From Phallus indusiatus (lineage: Eukaryota > Basidiomycota > Agaricomycetes > Phallales > Phallaceae), in NCBI GenBank assembly GCA_027605045.1, contig JAQFWX010000045.1, forward strand, positions 186,001 to 250,000: 64,000 nucleotides of DNA, read 5' to 3'. The position numbers and the translations under genes are program-made. The notes beneath the pieces are model-generated. The model did not search any database, had not been told where the DNA came from, and was given only the letters and a program-made list of their open reading frames with translations. This document shows, one piece after another, positions 21,907 to 34,144 of this stretch. Every line of letters begins with the position of its first letter. Positions within the stretch are counted from its first letter, which is position 1.

Positions 21907-24900
21907 TCAGTGCGACGACGGCGTCGTTGTAGACGCGAGGGGAGGGAGGAACGAGGAGGAGGAGGCGAAGAAGGAGAAGAGAGAAAGAGAGACGCAGACA
22001 CACAGGCAGACACAGGCAGACACACACAGGGAGCCGTTACTTTTCTCGAGTTGCTGTTAGCGTTACATGTGACAGCATACCGTTACCCGGTCATGCCCCT
22101 CCCGGTTGGGTTAAACCTCAAAATTATGTAATATTTACTCCATATCGGGCCGTGAGAACCGAGCGAATCATCGCCGATCAACGTAATAATCCAACCTAGA
22201 CGCCCGGCCTTACTTCTCATAATGTAGTGCGCGCGCATCTTAATAAGATTTCTATTATACATTGTACACGCACATATCATACATAGTATAGATCTTGTAT
22301 TCCCGTAGCGAATTCTCTCCTGGAACTCACTGTTGTACTTGCCAGAACAAGAACATGTTCGGCTAGTTCAAAAGAGGGTTGTCCTCCAGTCACGTGCTTT
22401 TCGCGAGGATTTTTTTTTTTGAAATTTTTTTCTGGTCAGTATCCCGGTTTTTATTTTATTTATTTTTTTACACTTTTGCACTCCTCCGCTCGGAACTAAT
22501 AATAATACTAATGCAATAGTGCAGAATTGTGAATGAATGTTTCGGATCAGTCGAGCTGCAGAAAATACCCGTGTCAGTACTGCAGTTCCCAAAACGTAGC
22601 CAAGCCAAACCTCGCTCTCCGTCGTTTTCATCGATGTACAGGTGTCTAGAGTCGTGATTTTCATCCAATTTATCAATTCATTATCAGTCGGCGATATCCC
22701 CGCCTCCACCTCTTATCGCGCTACCCATCAGGTTGTCATTGATTTACGTGTATACATTCCCGATGGGTCAAGGAACGGCCGAAAAGCCTTTTACAGCATT
22801 CGACTCAAAAAAAGATTCAAAAGAAGCAAACTGGGCGGAGAGATTGCTTAATAAACTAAGGGACACACCAGTTGGTTTGTTTTTAAATTAAAAAAATGCC
22901 ATTCAGACAATGCCTTTTGATCCAGACCGCCCTTGAAGATAAGATAAGGGAGCCCTCGCCACTGCCTATCAGTTGCTACAAAAAGCCCGTCTCTTTCTTT
23001 CGCCATTTTGTCACCCTAACCGTTCTTTTACCACTTCCATCCCATCGCTCAAGAAACCGCTATTCAGTCGCACCGTCTTTTCAGTTGTTACGAGAATGAC
23101 AACTTGTTGCTAGTGACAACACTGAGATACGTGTTCCTGAATCCCTGCTACCACAGTCCTCATTTAAATGAGGTTATAGCCAAGAAAAGCTTATCGATAC
23201 CGAACCCACAAGTCGTTTCGAAAAAAAAAATCCATGTCTCGCTTCACTGGATCGTCCGAATCGTCCTCGCACACGAATTTCTCTACGCGAATTCGAATGA
23301 TTTCATCAAAAGAATTCAACCCCCTTCTTATAAGCTGCTAATAAAGGTTGCTTATTAGGCTACTTTCCAAGCCGTCGATTCAGCTATACGCGAGGGCACA
23401 GTTTTTGGGTTTTGCCGGATCGGAGGAAGCGCACAACTTAGATGATCCCAGAACGCGCCGATACCATTTGCGTGAGTTCTCGACTTGTGGACTACCAAGT
23501 GACGCGGGTTTTTTCCAATGAACTTCCATTAGCTCCACCTCAAATCACCGCCCGCGTGTTCACATCCTGCTGTTTTAGTGCCTTGCTCTTCCGATATTGC
23601 CAGGAGTACTCGTTCGCATGCTAATCCCATAAAAGAGAGCCTTTGGCTGTCGTTCTAAATTTTCTGCCTGAAACAACCACCATAGCCCCCATAGTATGAG
23701 CTACTACCTTTCGGCGGTCCAGGAACCAGGGCGATTTTCAAAGCACTACCATTGGAGCGGAAGGTATGTTCATGTCGTCACCCAATGTTTTCTTCTCTTT
23801 CACTTTTAATTCGAAAAATGATTATTCTTCTTCCTTAAATTTCCAGTTCGGGCAAACAACGTTCGTCCGGTAGTAATTTCCAGAAGAACGAGAAATTCAC
23901 CAGAACCATAATATCCAGCTGCACCGCTCTGCCGTACTAGCATCTCCTAATAGTCCCTTTCCTTGTATTCAAGAAATGGAATAGGAGATTTTTATGGCAC
24001 CATTCTCTGAAAATGATCTTCTAAATAAATCAAAGTGTCATGACGAGAACACAAGCGGATGATTCTGTTTGTTAAGTCCCGCATTTGGCTTCCTTCTCAT
24101 TGGATTAGCACAACGGCAGTCAGCCGAAGTGGACTGGCGTGTATCCAGTCAGCCCATGTCCTCTCTAATTTGTACATCAAGCTCACATCGCATTACTCCT
24201 TGTTTTAGGCTACTTCCTGTTCAATACGAATGGTTTCTAGGAAAGTAGTAACCACTTCACATATAGAGATCTGATGCATGCGGCTTTCATCGCTACCTCC
24301 AGGCTAAGGTTCCGATCTGGAAGGATTTGAGGTATCATCATTGGGTAAATCAATAGTACGCACGTTCTCAAAACATTCCGGTTTATATGAGTGGGCTCTA
24401 CAGGCATTCTTGCAACAAAAAGAAAGAAACGTCCCCGGCTATCTACGGAGTGTCAATGCACTTTTCACTCGGTGTTTTCTCATTCCAGTCACCTTAAGTT
24501 TGCCAATTTGTGCCATCTCTCAAATCCACCTCACAGCCTGGCAATCTCATTTGGTTGGGGTCGCTGAGCTCTGAACTCATATCAACAACAATTCGTATAC
24601 AAGCCTTCAAAAGAGGTCAGGAGACCCATATTCCGGCCCTATCCACAATTGGTATCCCAAGTATTGTTGGCACAAGACCCCAATATATTACCCATCTATT
24701 ACTCACATGTCAGTGTTCTCTCGCATCATATAATATTCACATGGTCATCTCTCATGCTCTTCCGCTCGTATGCTCAGCGTTGACGCGTTGACGTTCAGGG
24801 TCCTCCATCTTCTCGCGAAACAGTTAGCCCACACTTTCGTGGATCCCATCAGTTTCTGTCAAGTCTTGCGTAGTAAGCACTGCCTTGTGATTGAGAACCG

Positions 24901-27900
24901 CCCCCCTTCGAATTTATGCACCGCTTTCTCCGTACATTTGTGTGGGGACATCTGCTTACCAAATGAGACGAGAAGAAGATCATCAATTTCAATTTTGGGT
25001 CTTGGACATATGCGAGCCGAACATCTAGATGGTTTTTCCTCCAGAAGGCTAGTCGACCGTCCCTCGCGCGCGCTAGCTGATCGCCACGGAATCATGTCTA
25101 CAAGTGGTTAAGCAGTAGCACTGCCCAAGTCCCCTTCGGGAGCTTTTCTAAAAAATAACTAAATCAATAACTGTAGACTCCAGTTTCGGGAGCCCGGGCT
25201 GCCCATACATTTACTCTGGGATTCTTTTGAACCTTGAATTTTCTTCGAAAAGCCGGTCCATGGTAATACCGTGAGATTTCACGATGACGCGCAATCATAA
25301 TCGTATGGCAGAAGATCCGGTGGAAAAATGGGCCTCACACAAACCTCACTTCAAGTTCACGCAACTTCTACTCTATTCAATCCCGAGCTTGCGTCGTGGG
25401 TGCCGGTGCACGTTCATTGCTGTGCAATCGCCAGGATTTAGTCTCTCCAATTTATGAATCATTTCCCAACCCAAAATAAGGGAGTCTTTGGTCTTCCCTA
25501 TATCGCGTAGTTCATCTCTAGCGAATTTAGAACGCCCTGGTAACATCATAGTAATGTGATTGTCTGGGGTAATTTAGGGTTTCCAATATTAGGGTGAGGG
25601 TTTCTGAGCATGTAAACTAAACGCCAAGTCATAAAATTAAAGTTATAAGCTAACGAAAGTCGAGAACACTACAAAGGTGTACCTTACTCATGAGATCGAC
25701 TACCGAATAGAACTGAGTCCTGACATTTTAATTGTGTGACTGGATGGATTGATATACATACCGAGCTTTCAAGTTGGGCTGTCTCGGCAAGTAATTAGAA
25801 GTATCAGCTGTGCCTTGGAGCAACTATGGGCATCATTACTTTTGCAATTGAAAAGCGTCCGCCCGAAGGCTAAATTAGCCATGATAATTTGGCCGATCCG
25901 ACCTGACGGAAATACAACTGTATGCATTATTATATATGTATATCGAAGTCCTGGCGCGTGTTACCAAGTAATGTTCCTTTCTTCTTTCCCCAATTCAGGG
26001 AGCACATTGTAAATTTTTTTTTCATTGAGTTGAGTAAAATTCCACAGTTCATTATTTTAAATAAGAATTTCTATTGACATGCCAGAAATAGATTTTCGAA
26101 GCTTCTTGTGTAATTTATCAGCCTGACGACATTTGGTTATTGCAATTGTCACTGGGCATCATATGATTTCCAAGATGATCTTTCTTTCCCCATCACTGCA
26201 CAGCCGGCTACTTTGAAAAAAATACATATACACAACAAATATACCCGGGCTGGCTGAAATTTGGGGTCGAAATCATATGTGGGCGACATTGAATGGACAG
26301 TCGGATTCCTATTCGTCCTAGTCTCGGACTCTCGGTCCTCGGAAACTCCCATGATGCGCCGGCGATGCATCAGTAGTGACACGTGCAAGGGAATGAACCG
26401 TCATTCTATTGGACATATGATTCGACTTCAGTTCTGCTAATTTAGCGGTCGAGTGTGCCTGTAATCAGACGTTCATTACATTCATAATGAGTCGAAAGAT
26501 TGATAGGAGCTCCGTTGTTGTGAACGCCCTGAAATGGATTAGTGGTTGCACTGACCCAACTTGAAATTTGTCCTGGGTCTGTACATAAATATATGCATAA
26601 CTGGGCCATTCGCGTGTCATTCGAAAGGCTTGCCTGCAAGATCCGGCGAAAACCCGGTTGTTCCGATATTATTCATCGGTCGTGGACAAAGAAGAATCAA
26701 GCCCTGGTATTTTTGGAACTATGCAAAAAATGGCATAGTGTTTCTTGACCAGAAAAGCCTCTCAGACAATCCAATCAAAATAATCATGTTGTATGTATGT
26801 ACTTCACGCTGTGAAGGAAGGTTCGAGTTGATATATGCAGAAGAAGGGGAAGAAGTCTTATTACTTATAAAGGTATGCCGTCATTTTCCCCATCGGGCTG
26901 CCCATGCATCAGGAATTTCAAATTCTATAATTTCAGGGTATATAGTAAGGCCGGTATAATGGCCCTTCGCATATTCCTTCCGGAGTGAAGGCCGTTAACA
27001 GCAGTGAGTGTCTTTCTGACGTTATGGTATTATTCTGGGTCGTTAGATTGCTCAGACCTTTTACTAGTATAATAGTGACCTCGGAAAACCATCGGGCTTT
27101 TGATGCAGGCTGCCCCAGCCTGCGTGGGATATCACTCATTGCATCGTACATAATTATTGAAAACAGTAGAATGGCAAAAAAAATGTGCCGCGGACGTTTT
27201 CACCAAATTTCCGGGTGAGCACAACATTGCAGGGCTAAAAACCCTAGAGAAGAAGGTCGGAAAATTTGTCTGCAGTTCTGCTTCAGGTTATAACTATTAT
27301 TCTGCTGTGCGGGGTAAATACTCGGTTAAAAGGGGAGCTGGATCTTGCAGGGCTATGGTTACTGTTTTCTGGGCCCTCGATTATAACCCTTGATGTGGAT
27401 CGACAATTGTTTGGCGTCAACATTCTTTATGCAGGGCCAGATTTTCTGTTTTTAAAAAAGGTACGGAACCTATTCCCCGAAAATCCCTGAACAGCGGTAA
27501 GTAAAGGGCTGTAAACTGCTGTAAAGGGCCACGAAAGGGCAATGCTTAAAAGAGGAAATTCGAATATTAGTCAAGACAGACACATACCTACCTGTGTCCA
27601 TATATAAGATTCATCTTGATTTAACAATCCCCGTTTAACAACTCGAAACAATGAAAAATAAGACGGAGATTGATACGACCCGAAATAGTTTTTTTTCAAG
27701 TTCCGAGTCCGGCTCGGATCCCAGCTTGAGAAGCTTCTACTCAAAAAAGCTACTCGAACAATTTTCCTGATTCAATGCACTTCTTTGTCCTCAACGTATA
27801 GCCGCGCGGAAGCGGCGAGTTATGATTTTGAAGTATATCAGATAAGCAAAAGCATACTACTCGTTGAGTGTTCCGTGATATATAGATAGCGAGTATTAAT

Positions 27901-28085
27901 GTTACTGGGAAGTGATGCAAACAATTTTCCCGAGAGGATAAGAAAGACGTAAAGATAAAAAGAAACGTAGCTTACGGATTCGAAGGATCCAGCTAATTTA
28001 GTTATCGGCTAAAATTAGAACGCGATGACACTACGCGCCGTCACATAGTCACACGTTACCATTACGGTCACAATTTCTTTTGCAC
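21907..28085. other. 6.2-kb gene-poor region upstream of the GATA factor
   Basis: Many short open frames on both strands, but none shows a known domain, splice logic or codon pattern. 21997-22030 is a CA/CAGA-rich simple repeat in the GATA 5' region. Telomere-like TTAGGG words occur at 25572-25600. A recurring AGGGCT/GGGCC-rich word appears at 27230-27540. No terminal repeats or transposase were seen. It could be a regulatory region, a decayed mobile element or a source of long non-coding RNA. Confidence 0.4.
27651..27770 (+). other. TATA-linked 39-codon ORF
   Basis: ATG at 27651, stop TGA at 27768. A TATATAAG box at about 27600 lies some 45 bases upstream, a normal fungal core-promoter distance. 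The peptide is Ser-rich (FFSSSESGSDPSLRSFYSKK) with no signal peptide and no CaaX end, so it is not a mating pheromone. It may be a small protein, a leader ORF or chance. Confidence 0.25.
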
Positions 28086-29524
28086 ATGTCGAAAGGCAAA
28101 GTAGAACTGAATCTCCATTTTGCACCAAGAACAGAAACGCAGACGTACAAACTTTTGGAATTACCATCGGAGTTATGTAAAATCGTTGAAGAAGGTTTTG
28201 AGACCGAGTGAGTGTAGTTCAAAATTGATATATCGACGCGTTTGGTCTTATCTAACACGTTCCTAACACTGTGTAAACCAGATTCACGGTCCGAGGACGT
28301 TCATCGGATGATGCTGTTTTGTGCACTTCGTCTAAGACGTACGCATTACGTTCGGTCGTTCTATCCAACACAATTCTCTTGACAACGCCAGCGGCGTCCG
28401 ACGAATTTGATGAATCCGAAACCACAGAAAAACTAGTCGTTCGTGATGAAATATCGCAGTTGATTGAACTCGTGCCCACTGCTCCCAAATTGCAAAGGTT
28501 GGAGACGATGCTAAGAGGTTGCGAATACGATGAGGGACACGAAAGAGATGATGAAGGAAGTGAAGAGGACGAAGCAGACGAGAGACCGGTAAGCATACTC
28601 AGATCAGAGATTCTTTTCCCAAATTCTTCGTAGATCAAACGAGCAAGAGTTACTAGAGAGCATGCATTAAGCGAGGTGCAAGCTAGTGACGCTGAACTTG
28701 CATTAGGTTTCAAGCGATTCCGTATCTTGGAGATCAATGGCACGTCCGTTTACTGTGTTTTGTTTCGAGTTTAAATAATAGAATGACTAGGTTACCTTAG
28801 ACCTCTCACCCCTGCTTATCTCACTCAAATACTCGAGACAATTCTGACCTCGATTGTTTCACAAGGCTTCCCTCTTCCGCCCCAACCAATCCCTGCGGAC
28901 CAGATGATAAAACATCTTGATATGGAACATGAGTATCCACAAATCGTCACTAGCCAAGTTCTTCCTTGGTTTGGTTCTGTGAGCGAAAATGAGTGGACCA
29001 TGGATCCACCCGCAGTAGTGAGAGAAATCGGATTAGGAAGGTTAAGGTTCCATAAGGTATACTTTAACTTTGATTCTGTGAAAAGATCCCATTTTTATGA
29101 GATGAAGGATGATCCCGCAAACTTGACCACTTTCATCGACGCTTGGAAAACTGCTGTCGGCGATTCATTCGATGCTCTCGTCAACATCAAACTACTAGAG
29201 GTATGACCATCAACCCGCTTATAATGATGGCAAGATCATGTTAATGACTTCTCACAGGGAAACTACCTCCTCACACCTCCACCTCCAAGCACTCCGATAC
29301 ATATTTCGTACTTCCCAATATCAAGTCTTCCTGAAGTGGCTTTACAGTTATTTTCGGATTTATTTTTGACACGTCAACGATGGTTAGCGGATGATATCAA
29401 GCCATTCCTATCAACCATCGCCGTTGATCAGAAGGAGAAAGAGAAACTCCTTATGAAATTTGCAAGGGCCACAACTGATTCGTCAGGAAATGTTTGGTAC
29501 ACTGCTCGTGCTGGACAAATATGA
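28086..29524 (+). CDS. DCC1: DCC1 sister chromatid cohesion protein
   Basis: First exons are 28086-28207, 28282-28588 and 28634-28739; then 28791 onward, a small intron after 29055, and a last intron at about 29201-29258. The N-terminus has the Dcc1 pattern FTVRGRSSDDAVLCTSSKTY and NTILLTTPA, the middle RILEIN leading into a YLRPLTPAYL exon, and the C-terminus the typical winged-helix ending with WLADDIKPFL and a final WYTARAGQI. Dcc1, Ctf8 and Ctf18 form the alternative RFC clamp loader acting in sister-chromatid cohesion and replication. Intron 3 appears to use a GC donor at 28740, giving the most family-like junction; a GT donor at 28755 also keeps frame and adds five residues. One intron near 29056-29107 has an uncertain acceptor. 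Confidence 0.85.
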
Positions 29525-29948
29525 TGCTTCGCAACTTCACTGAAACTCGGTATGCATGAATTATTACTTATTAACTCTCCCTACTTATTCTTGTTAATTG
29601 TAATTTATATGTTAGATGCCCTTGGTTGACCAACCGTTGGTTACTAATGAGCACTGATGGTTATTGCGGTCGGAGCTGACACGGTCTATATACACCATGC
29701 TGAACGGGTATATCACACAAATAACGAACACGTCTCATCCCTGAACAGATATACATAAAGACCGCGATTTTATTTAAAGGCGCTGCACATGTATATCATG
29801 TATATATGTAGCTCTTTACAATAATAAACGGTGAGGGACACAATACAAATTTGAATCTGGAAAACGATATTTTTCAGTCCTTGTAATCAAAAATGGGTGC
29901 CACTGTCATTGTTTCGTACCAAGACAGATAGTGTTCATACGAACATCA

Positions 29949-30138
29949 CTAGACCAGAACTACGACCCCTGTGCAGTCATCGGGAGTGGGCTCAAGAACC
30001 TACGTGAAGATAATTTGCCACTGAATTGAAAAGATCTAGGGTGTTTGGACATACGGGCTCGGGCTCTGGAATAGGAGAAGCAACCGCGAGAGCAGTGAGA
30101 GCGAAAAGAACAGCGACAACTTGGTTGATGTATTTCAT
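29949..30138 (-). CDS. Small secreted protein, about 44 aa
   Basis: Exon 1 encodes a classic signal peptide, MKYINQVVAVLFALTALAVA, cut before SPIPEPEPE-like acidic residues. A 55-nt gt-ag intron joins it to a short second exon with one Cys and a hydrophobic end (GVVVLV). The read-through without splicing would also stop soon after. A TATA box lies at 30225-30232. Too short to classify; it could be a secreted peptide precursor. Confidence 0.5.
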
Positions 30139-30873
30139 TCTAGTAAAACTTTGGAGATGTTTCGAAAACTTGTTGGGTTGAGATGAGATGAGGATGGAAT
30201 GGGATGGGATTCACTTTCTCTGGGTTTTTATAACATTCGAAATGTATTTTTCCTTGGAAAAATCGGATCTGTTTGTTGAATGCCAATCTATCAAGGATTC
30301 GGCTAATATACATTACTGAGAAAATAAGGCCTACAACGATTTTCATCCAGGGACGTGTAATGCAGTTGATAGACGAGAAAAATAATCAGACACTGGAAAA
30401 TGAATATTCCGTTCAAATCTCCACATATAGGTTGAATAAAATCGACGTTTTGACTTCTATTTCTTGGTTTGACTACTATATTCGGTTTTTGGAGAAGAAT
30501 ATTAGTCTCTAGTACAACTTCTGTAATTACCGAAATCGAGCAATATAATGAAACGCACCCAATCGTCGGTCAATTTCTTTATCTCGGAGTTTCTGTAATC
30601 TTGCACTGGGAGACGTCCGTCCTGAAACCAGACATACATATCGTCACATGTGGCGCCAAACAATCTTTCCGCGAGAAAGTTGTTGGTATTGAATGCACTC
30701 AGCCGAGGAAAATGATTATCTAGAAATGATAAGCAGCTAACCGACTACTGGCGGTGATCTTTTGGTATCAGTCTCCCAATTGAGCTTTGACAGAAAATTT
30801 GAAATTCCCGCACGAAATCGACCTTATGTAATTTACAGACAAATAAGGTATATGATATGAATATATTTCCCAT
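30139..30873. other. Intergenic, no gene seen
   Basis: Promoter of the small secreted gene plus AT-rich sequence. Short plus-strand open frames at 30273-30723 show no domain. Confidence 0.45.
30225..30232 (-). promoter_or_regulatory. TATA box of small secreted protein gene
   Basis: TATAAAAA on the minus strand, 87 bases upstream of the ATG at 30138. Confidence 0.45.
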
Positions 30874-32073
30874 TCACTTCAGTTGTGACAGGAGAAGAGA
30901 TAAAGATACGCCACAGCCATAGGGCCATTTCATAGTAACACTGCAAGGGAATCTCGAAGAAATTCCAGATATGATGATCAACATCCAACGGAAGTGCCAA
31001 GCTCTTGCCGTCATCTTCTGTCAACAGTACGACGGTGGTTCATCAGTCAGCTTGAAGGAAATTAATATACGTACGTTGAGTTGTAGATAGGCCAAAATGA
31101 ACTCACATAAGTATTCATAGGCGGATTTGAGCCGAATTTTGTCAAATCATCCATGTAGTAGAGGTATTCTGATGATTGTCGGCCTCCAGCACTGTGATCG
31201 TCTAAGAAGGGGTCCGCGCCACTGAAAGCTCGTCGCACCTGTTGAAAATTTCTGTCCATATCGTCGATTCTATGATGTAGTGCTTCGACTTCATCTAGGA
31301 TGTGGTGAACATTTTGATCAATATGGGAAAGCACTTTTGTCTGCAAGTTAGTTCGTTATTACAATGCCGCCAGCTTCTGAAGAATAAGGGGAGTCAACCG
31401 ACTTGAAAAGTGTTCAGTGCATGCTCCAATTTTTGTTGAAATCTCCGAAGTACCTCCTTGTCGGAGTTGACGCTGAATACGCCTGTAAATACACCACGAG
31501 AGCCCATATGTCCTGCCATGTTCACGATCTTTGATGTGATCCTTAAAAGTCCGTCAAATTCAGACTCTGATGGATGAATATATCATTTTTACGTACTTTA
31601 CGAACGAGGCAAGATGTGTTTCCACATTTTGCCTGTGTTTTGACGCGGAAGGGATAGAGGATAGTTCTGTTGCGTGTTCCATTACCAGGTTGGTATAGTC
31701 GGAAGCAATCTTGACGAGCCGACAAGCTTCATGAGAGTTCCATTTAGCATCCTAAACAAGAAAAACCATAAGTCTATACGCCCTTGATATAGTTCGGGCT
31801 AGTTACCCGAAGAGCATTGGTTAGCTGAATGGCTGCGTCGAATACTACTACGATGCCGGGAATATAACATTGACTAGCAATAAATTGAAAGCCCATAAGG
31901 GCTATTGAAACAGCGGAATAGTAATCTGAAGATGTCTCAAAATCATCTGGATCTTCAGGAATGGTAAAATTGGGTTGCAAAGGTGAATGTGAGCGTGAGG
32001 GTAAAGATCGAGTGCGAAAACGAGAACGAAAACGAAAGCAAGAAACGATTGGAGTGCGAACGGGGCCAGCCAT
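30874..32073 (-). CDS. MLKL N-terminal-like helical domain protein 3
   Basis: Start ATG at 32073; five or six exons. A basic Arg/Ser-rich leader precedes a helix with YSAVSIALMGFQFIASQCYI and DAAIQLTNALR, then EACRLVKIASDYTNLVMEHA, then RITSKIVNMAGHMGS, EVLRRFQQKLEHALNTFQ, and the coiled-coil brace HIDQNVHHILDEVEALHHRI. This matches the helix order of proteins 1 and 2. The tail includes YYMDDLTKFGSNPPMNTY. The last exon is uncertain: one splice choice ends at 30874, another frame runs to 30833. No kinase domain follows. Same inferred role as the other two; the basic leader may aid membrane binding. Confidence 0.6.
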
Positions 32074-32157
32074 GCTAGAAGTGGAGACGAAGGAGATGGG
32101 CTGCGACTGGGAATGAGAGTAGAATTTATACTCGATTTGCCGTTTGACAAGTGCCAA

Positions 32158-32638
32158 AACGAGGAGATGAGCTGCATTGTCACGGTGCTTAAAATCAGAT
32201 TAAGCTCTAAGCCTTGGCCGACTCAGGCTTTCAACACGTTTTAGGTGTGTGGCAGTGAAGAGGTCACGATGACATTCCGATTTGTCTTGATTTACTTTTT
32301 TCGCGTTGGCTTTATGGTTTTGATACAGATGAAATTATTGACTTGAGCTGCTGCATTGTGATTGTAGCAACATACTATGAGATAAGCCAATCTTTTCTGA
32401 GCATGCGCTTTGCCTCTGCCTCGAGTGTTCCCACGACTCCACCAATTTAGGAACATGGAATTTGTTCTAGGGATTACCCGAAGGATTGAGAGTACCGTAC
32501 AGAACGTCCGGGAGAGCGTAATCATATGAGTAGTCATGACGTAGACTCGGAATGGTGACGTCAGTTTTGACCAAGGTTACCTGTTAGATTTAAAGGATCC
32601 TCGTCCCGTCCATTCCATTCGCTGAAACTACGAGACAA
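32158..32638. other. Divergent promoter region
   Basis: Shared upstream DNA of the MLKL-like gene 3 and the OM14-like gene. No coding signal recognised. Confidence 0.4.
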
Positions 32639-33702
32639 ATGTCCTACGCCGAAGTAACAGCAACCAACGCACCTCCAACATCAATGCAGGTGAGTCAGTG
32701 CAGGGCCAGGGTTGCAGAGCCAGCGGGAGAGGGTGTTGTTGTCTTTTTGTGTCACGCTGTCCACTGACTGGTTCACGCGGTTTGCAGCCTCAACCTAACC
32801 CAAATTTGTTGAACACCGAACCACCCACCGCACCCAATTTCATAGATGACACGGCTAAGGTGAACGTTGTTGATCCCTCGTACAAGGCACATCCAGCCAC
32901 GGTCACATCTCTTAATCGCCCACCAACTGATGAAGAACGTGACAAAGAAAACCGCAAGGCGTATAAGGGACGGGTCAAAAGAGATTTTGACGCTGCGGAG
33001 CGTAAAGGATTGAGTCTTTGGGAGAATATGAAAGACAAACTTCTTAGGCCAGGCGTGGCAGGGGGTCTTTTGGGAGTTGGTAGGTCTCGCACAGTGATAT
33101 GGCGAAGACGACAATTAATTAACCCGCGAATCACCCAACAGTTAATATTGGCCTTTTGGGCACTTTGGGCTACAAGCTATATACTGAGCCGCATTTACGT
33201 TCGGATAGGCGTCTTCTCGGTTGGTCTGCCACAGGGGCCCTTGTCGTACTCGGTGCAGAAGGGTTTTTGGCCGAAGCTTACCGCAACACTCCCGAAGGTG
33301 CCGAAGAGGAGAGAAGAGCAAGAGCCGAGGGTACTGCTGTGTATCGACATGTCAAGGAGGTTATCCTGAGGCCACAAGTGTTTGGAGGACTGATGGGAAC
33401 CTGTAGGAATCTGCCCTTTATTATTTTGTTGGGCACACACTTATCATTAACGTTTGGCGGTAGTGAACTTGGGTATCATCGGATGCGTATCGTATCTTGC
33501 GTATGACAACTGGAATCTCCCCTATTGGGACCGAAGAACGGTAACGGGCATAACCATCGGTTTGTTGTCGCTGATCGCTGGCGAAGGGTATGTGGCCAGA
33601 TGGCGCTCGTCCGTTTTCTGGCCACTGATTTCATTTCATTTTTTCTTTTTAAGATTGATCGCAGAAGAATACAGAGCCAAAGAATACCCGAAACGAAGGT
33701 AG
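32639..33702 (+). CDS. OM14-like mitochondrial outer membrane protein
   Basis: Five exons (32639-32689, 32788-33079, 33142-33402, 33464-33587, 33654-33702) join in frame to 258 aa. A soluble charged N-terminal half (DERDKENRKAYKGRVKRDFD) is followed by three glycine-rich hydrophobic segments: GVAGGLLGV with NIGLLGTLGYKLY, then LLGWSATGALVVLGAEGFLA, then NLGIIGCVSYLAYDNW and TVTGITIGLLSLIAG. The repeated VN-GLLG-GYxxY pattern and WDRRTV fit fungal OM14 C-terminal-domain proteins. Yeast OM14 sits in the outer mitochondrial membrane and docks NAC-bound ribosomes. The assignment rests on remembered pattern; an unrelated three-helix outer membrane protein is possible. Confidence 0.55.
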
Positions 33703-34144
33703 TCAAGTTAATTTGCGCGAAGAACACGAGGAGAAGGACACTTGGAGGGATTGATTTGACATGTGGAATGGGCTGCGTAGCTGTTTTATTTTAGTAAAAT
33801 TTACTCTGTACCGTACCATCACAATATTTCACTATTTCTGCGCTTTATCGTCAACAAACAATGACCATGACTATGGTTAAGAGAAAAACCTCTTGTCGCG
33901 GCTCCGCTCTCAAGTTCAAGCTGAACGCCGCGGAAGCAATTGAAGAAGGCGCGTCGTTCCCCTAAGGGCTGATTTGAATTGAGTAGCTAGAAGCTAATCA
34001 ACCCAATTCCTTTTTCCTTTCCCTTCTCCTCCTTTTTCTCGTCGTTATCGTCGATTTAACTCTCGACGCTTTCGAACAGATCCTCAATTCTGTGAGTTTG
34101 GTCCGGAAGAACCTCTTTTTCTACACCTTTGGTCCTTGCGAAAA
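33703..34144. other. Intergenic / CLIP promoter and 5' UTR
   Basis: Contains a pyrimidine-rich tract at 34010-34040 just before the CLIP-like gene, a common fungal promoter/transcription-start feature. No gene seen. Confidence 0.4.

Noticed and set aside
25572..25602. Interstitial telomere repeat (TTAGGG words)
   Set aside because: Only two separated copies; expected occasionally by chance.
27651..27770. Lipopeptide mating pheromone precursor
   Set aside because: The ORF does not end in a CaaX box.
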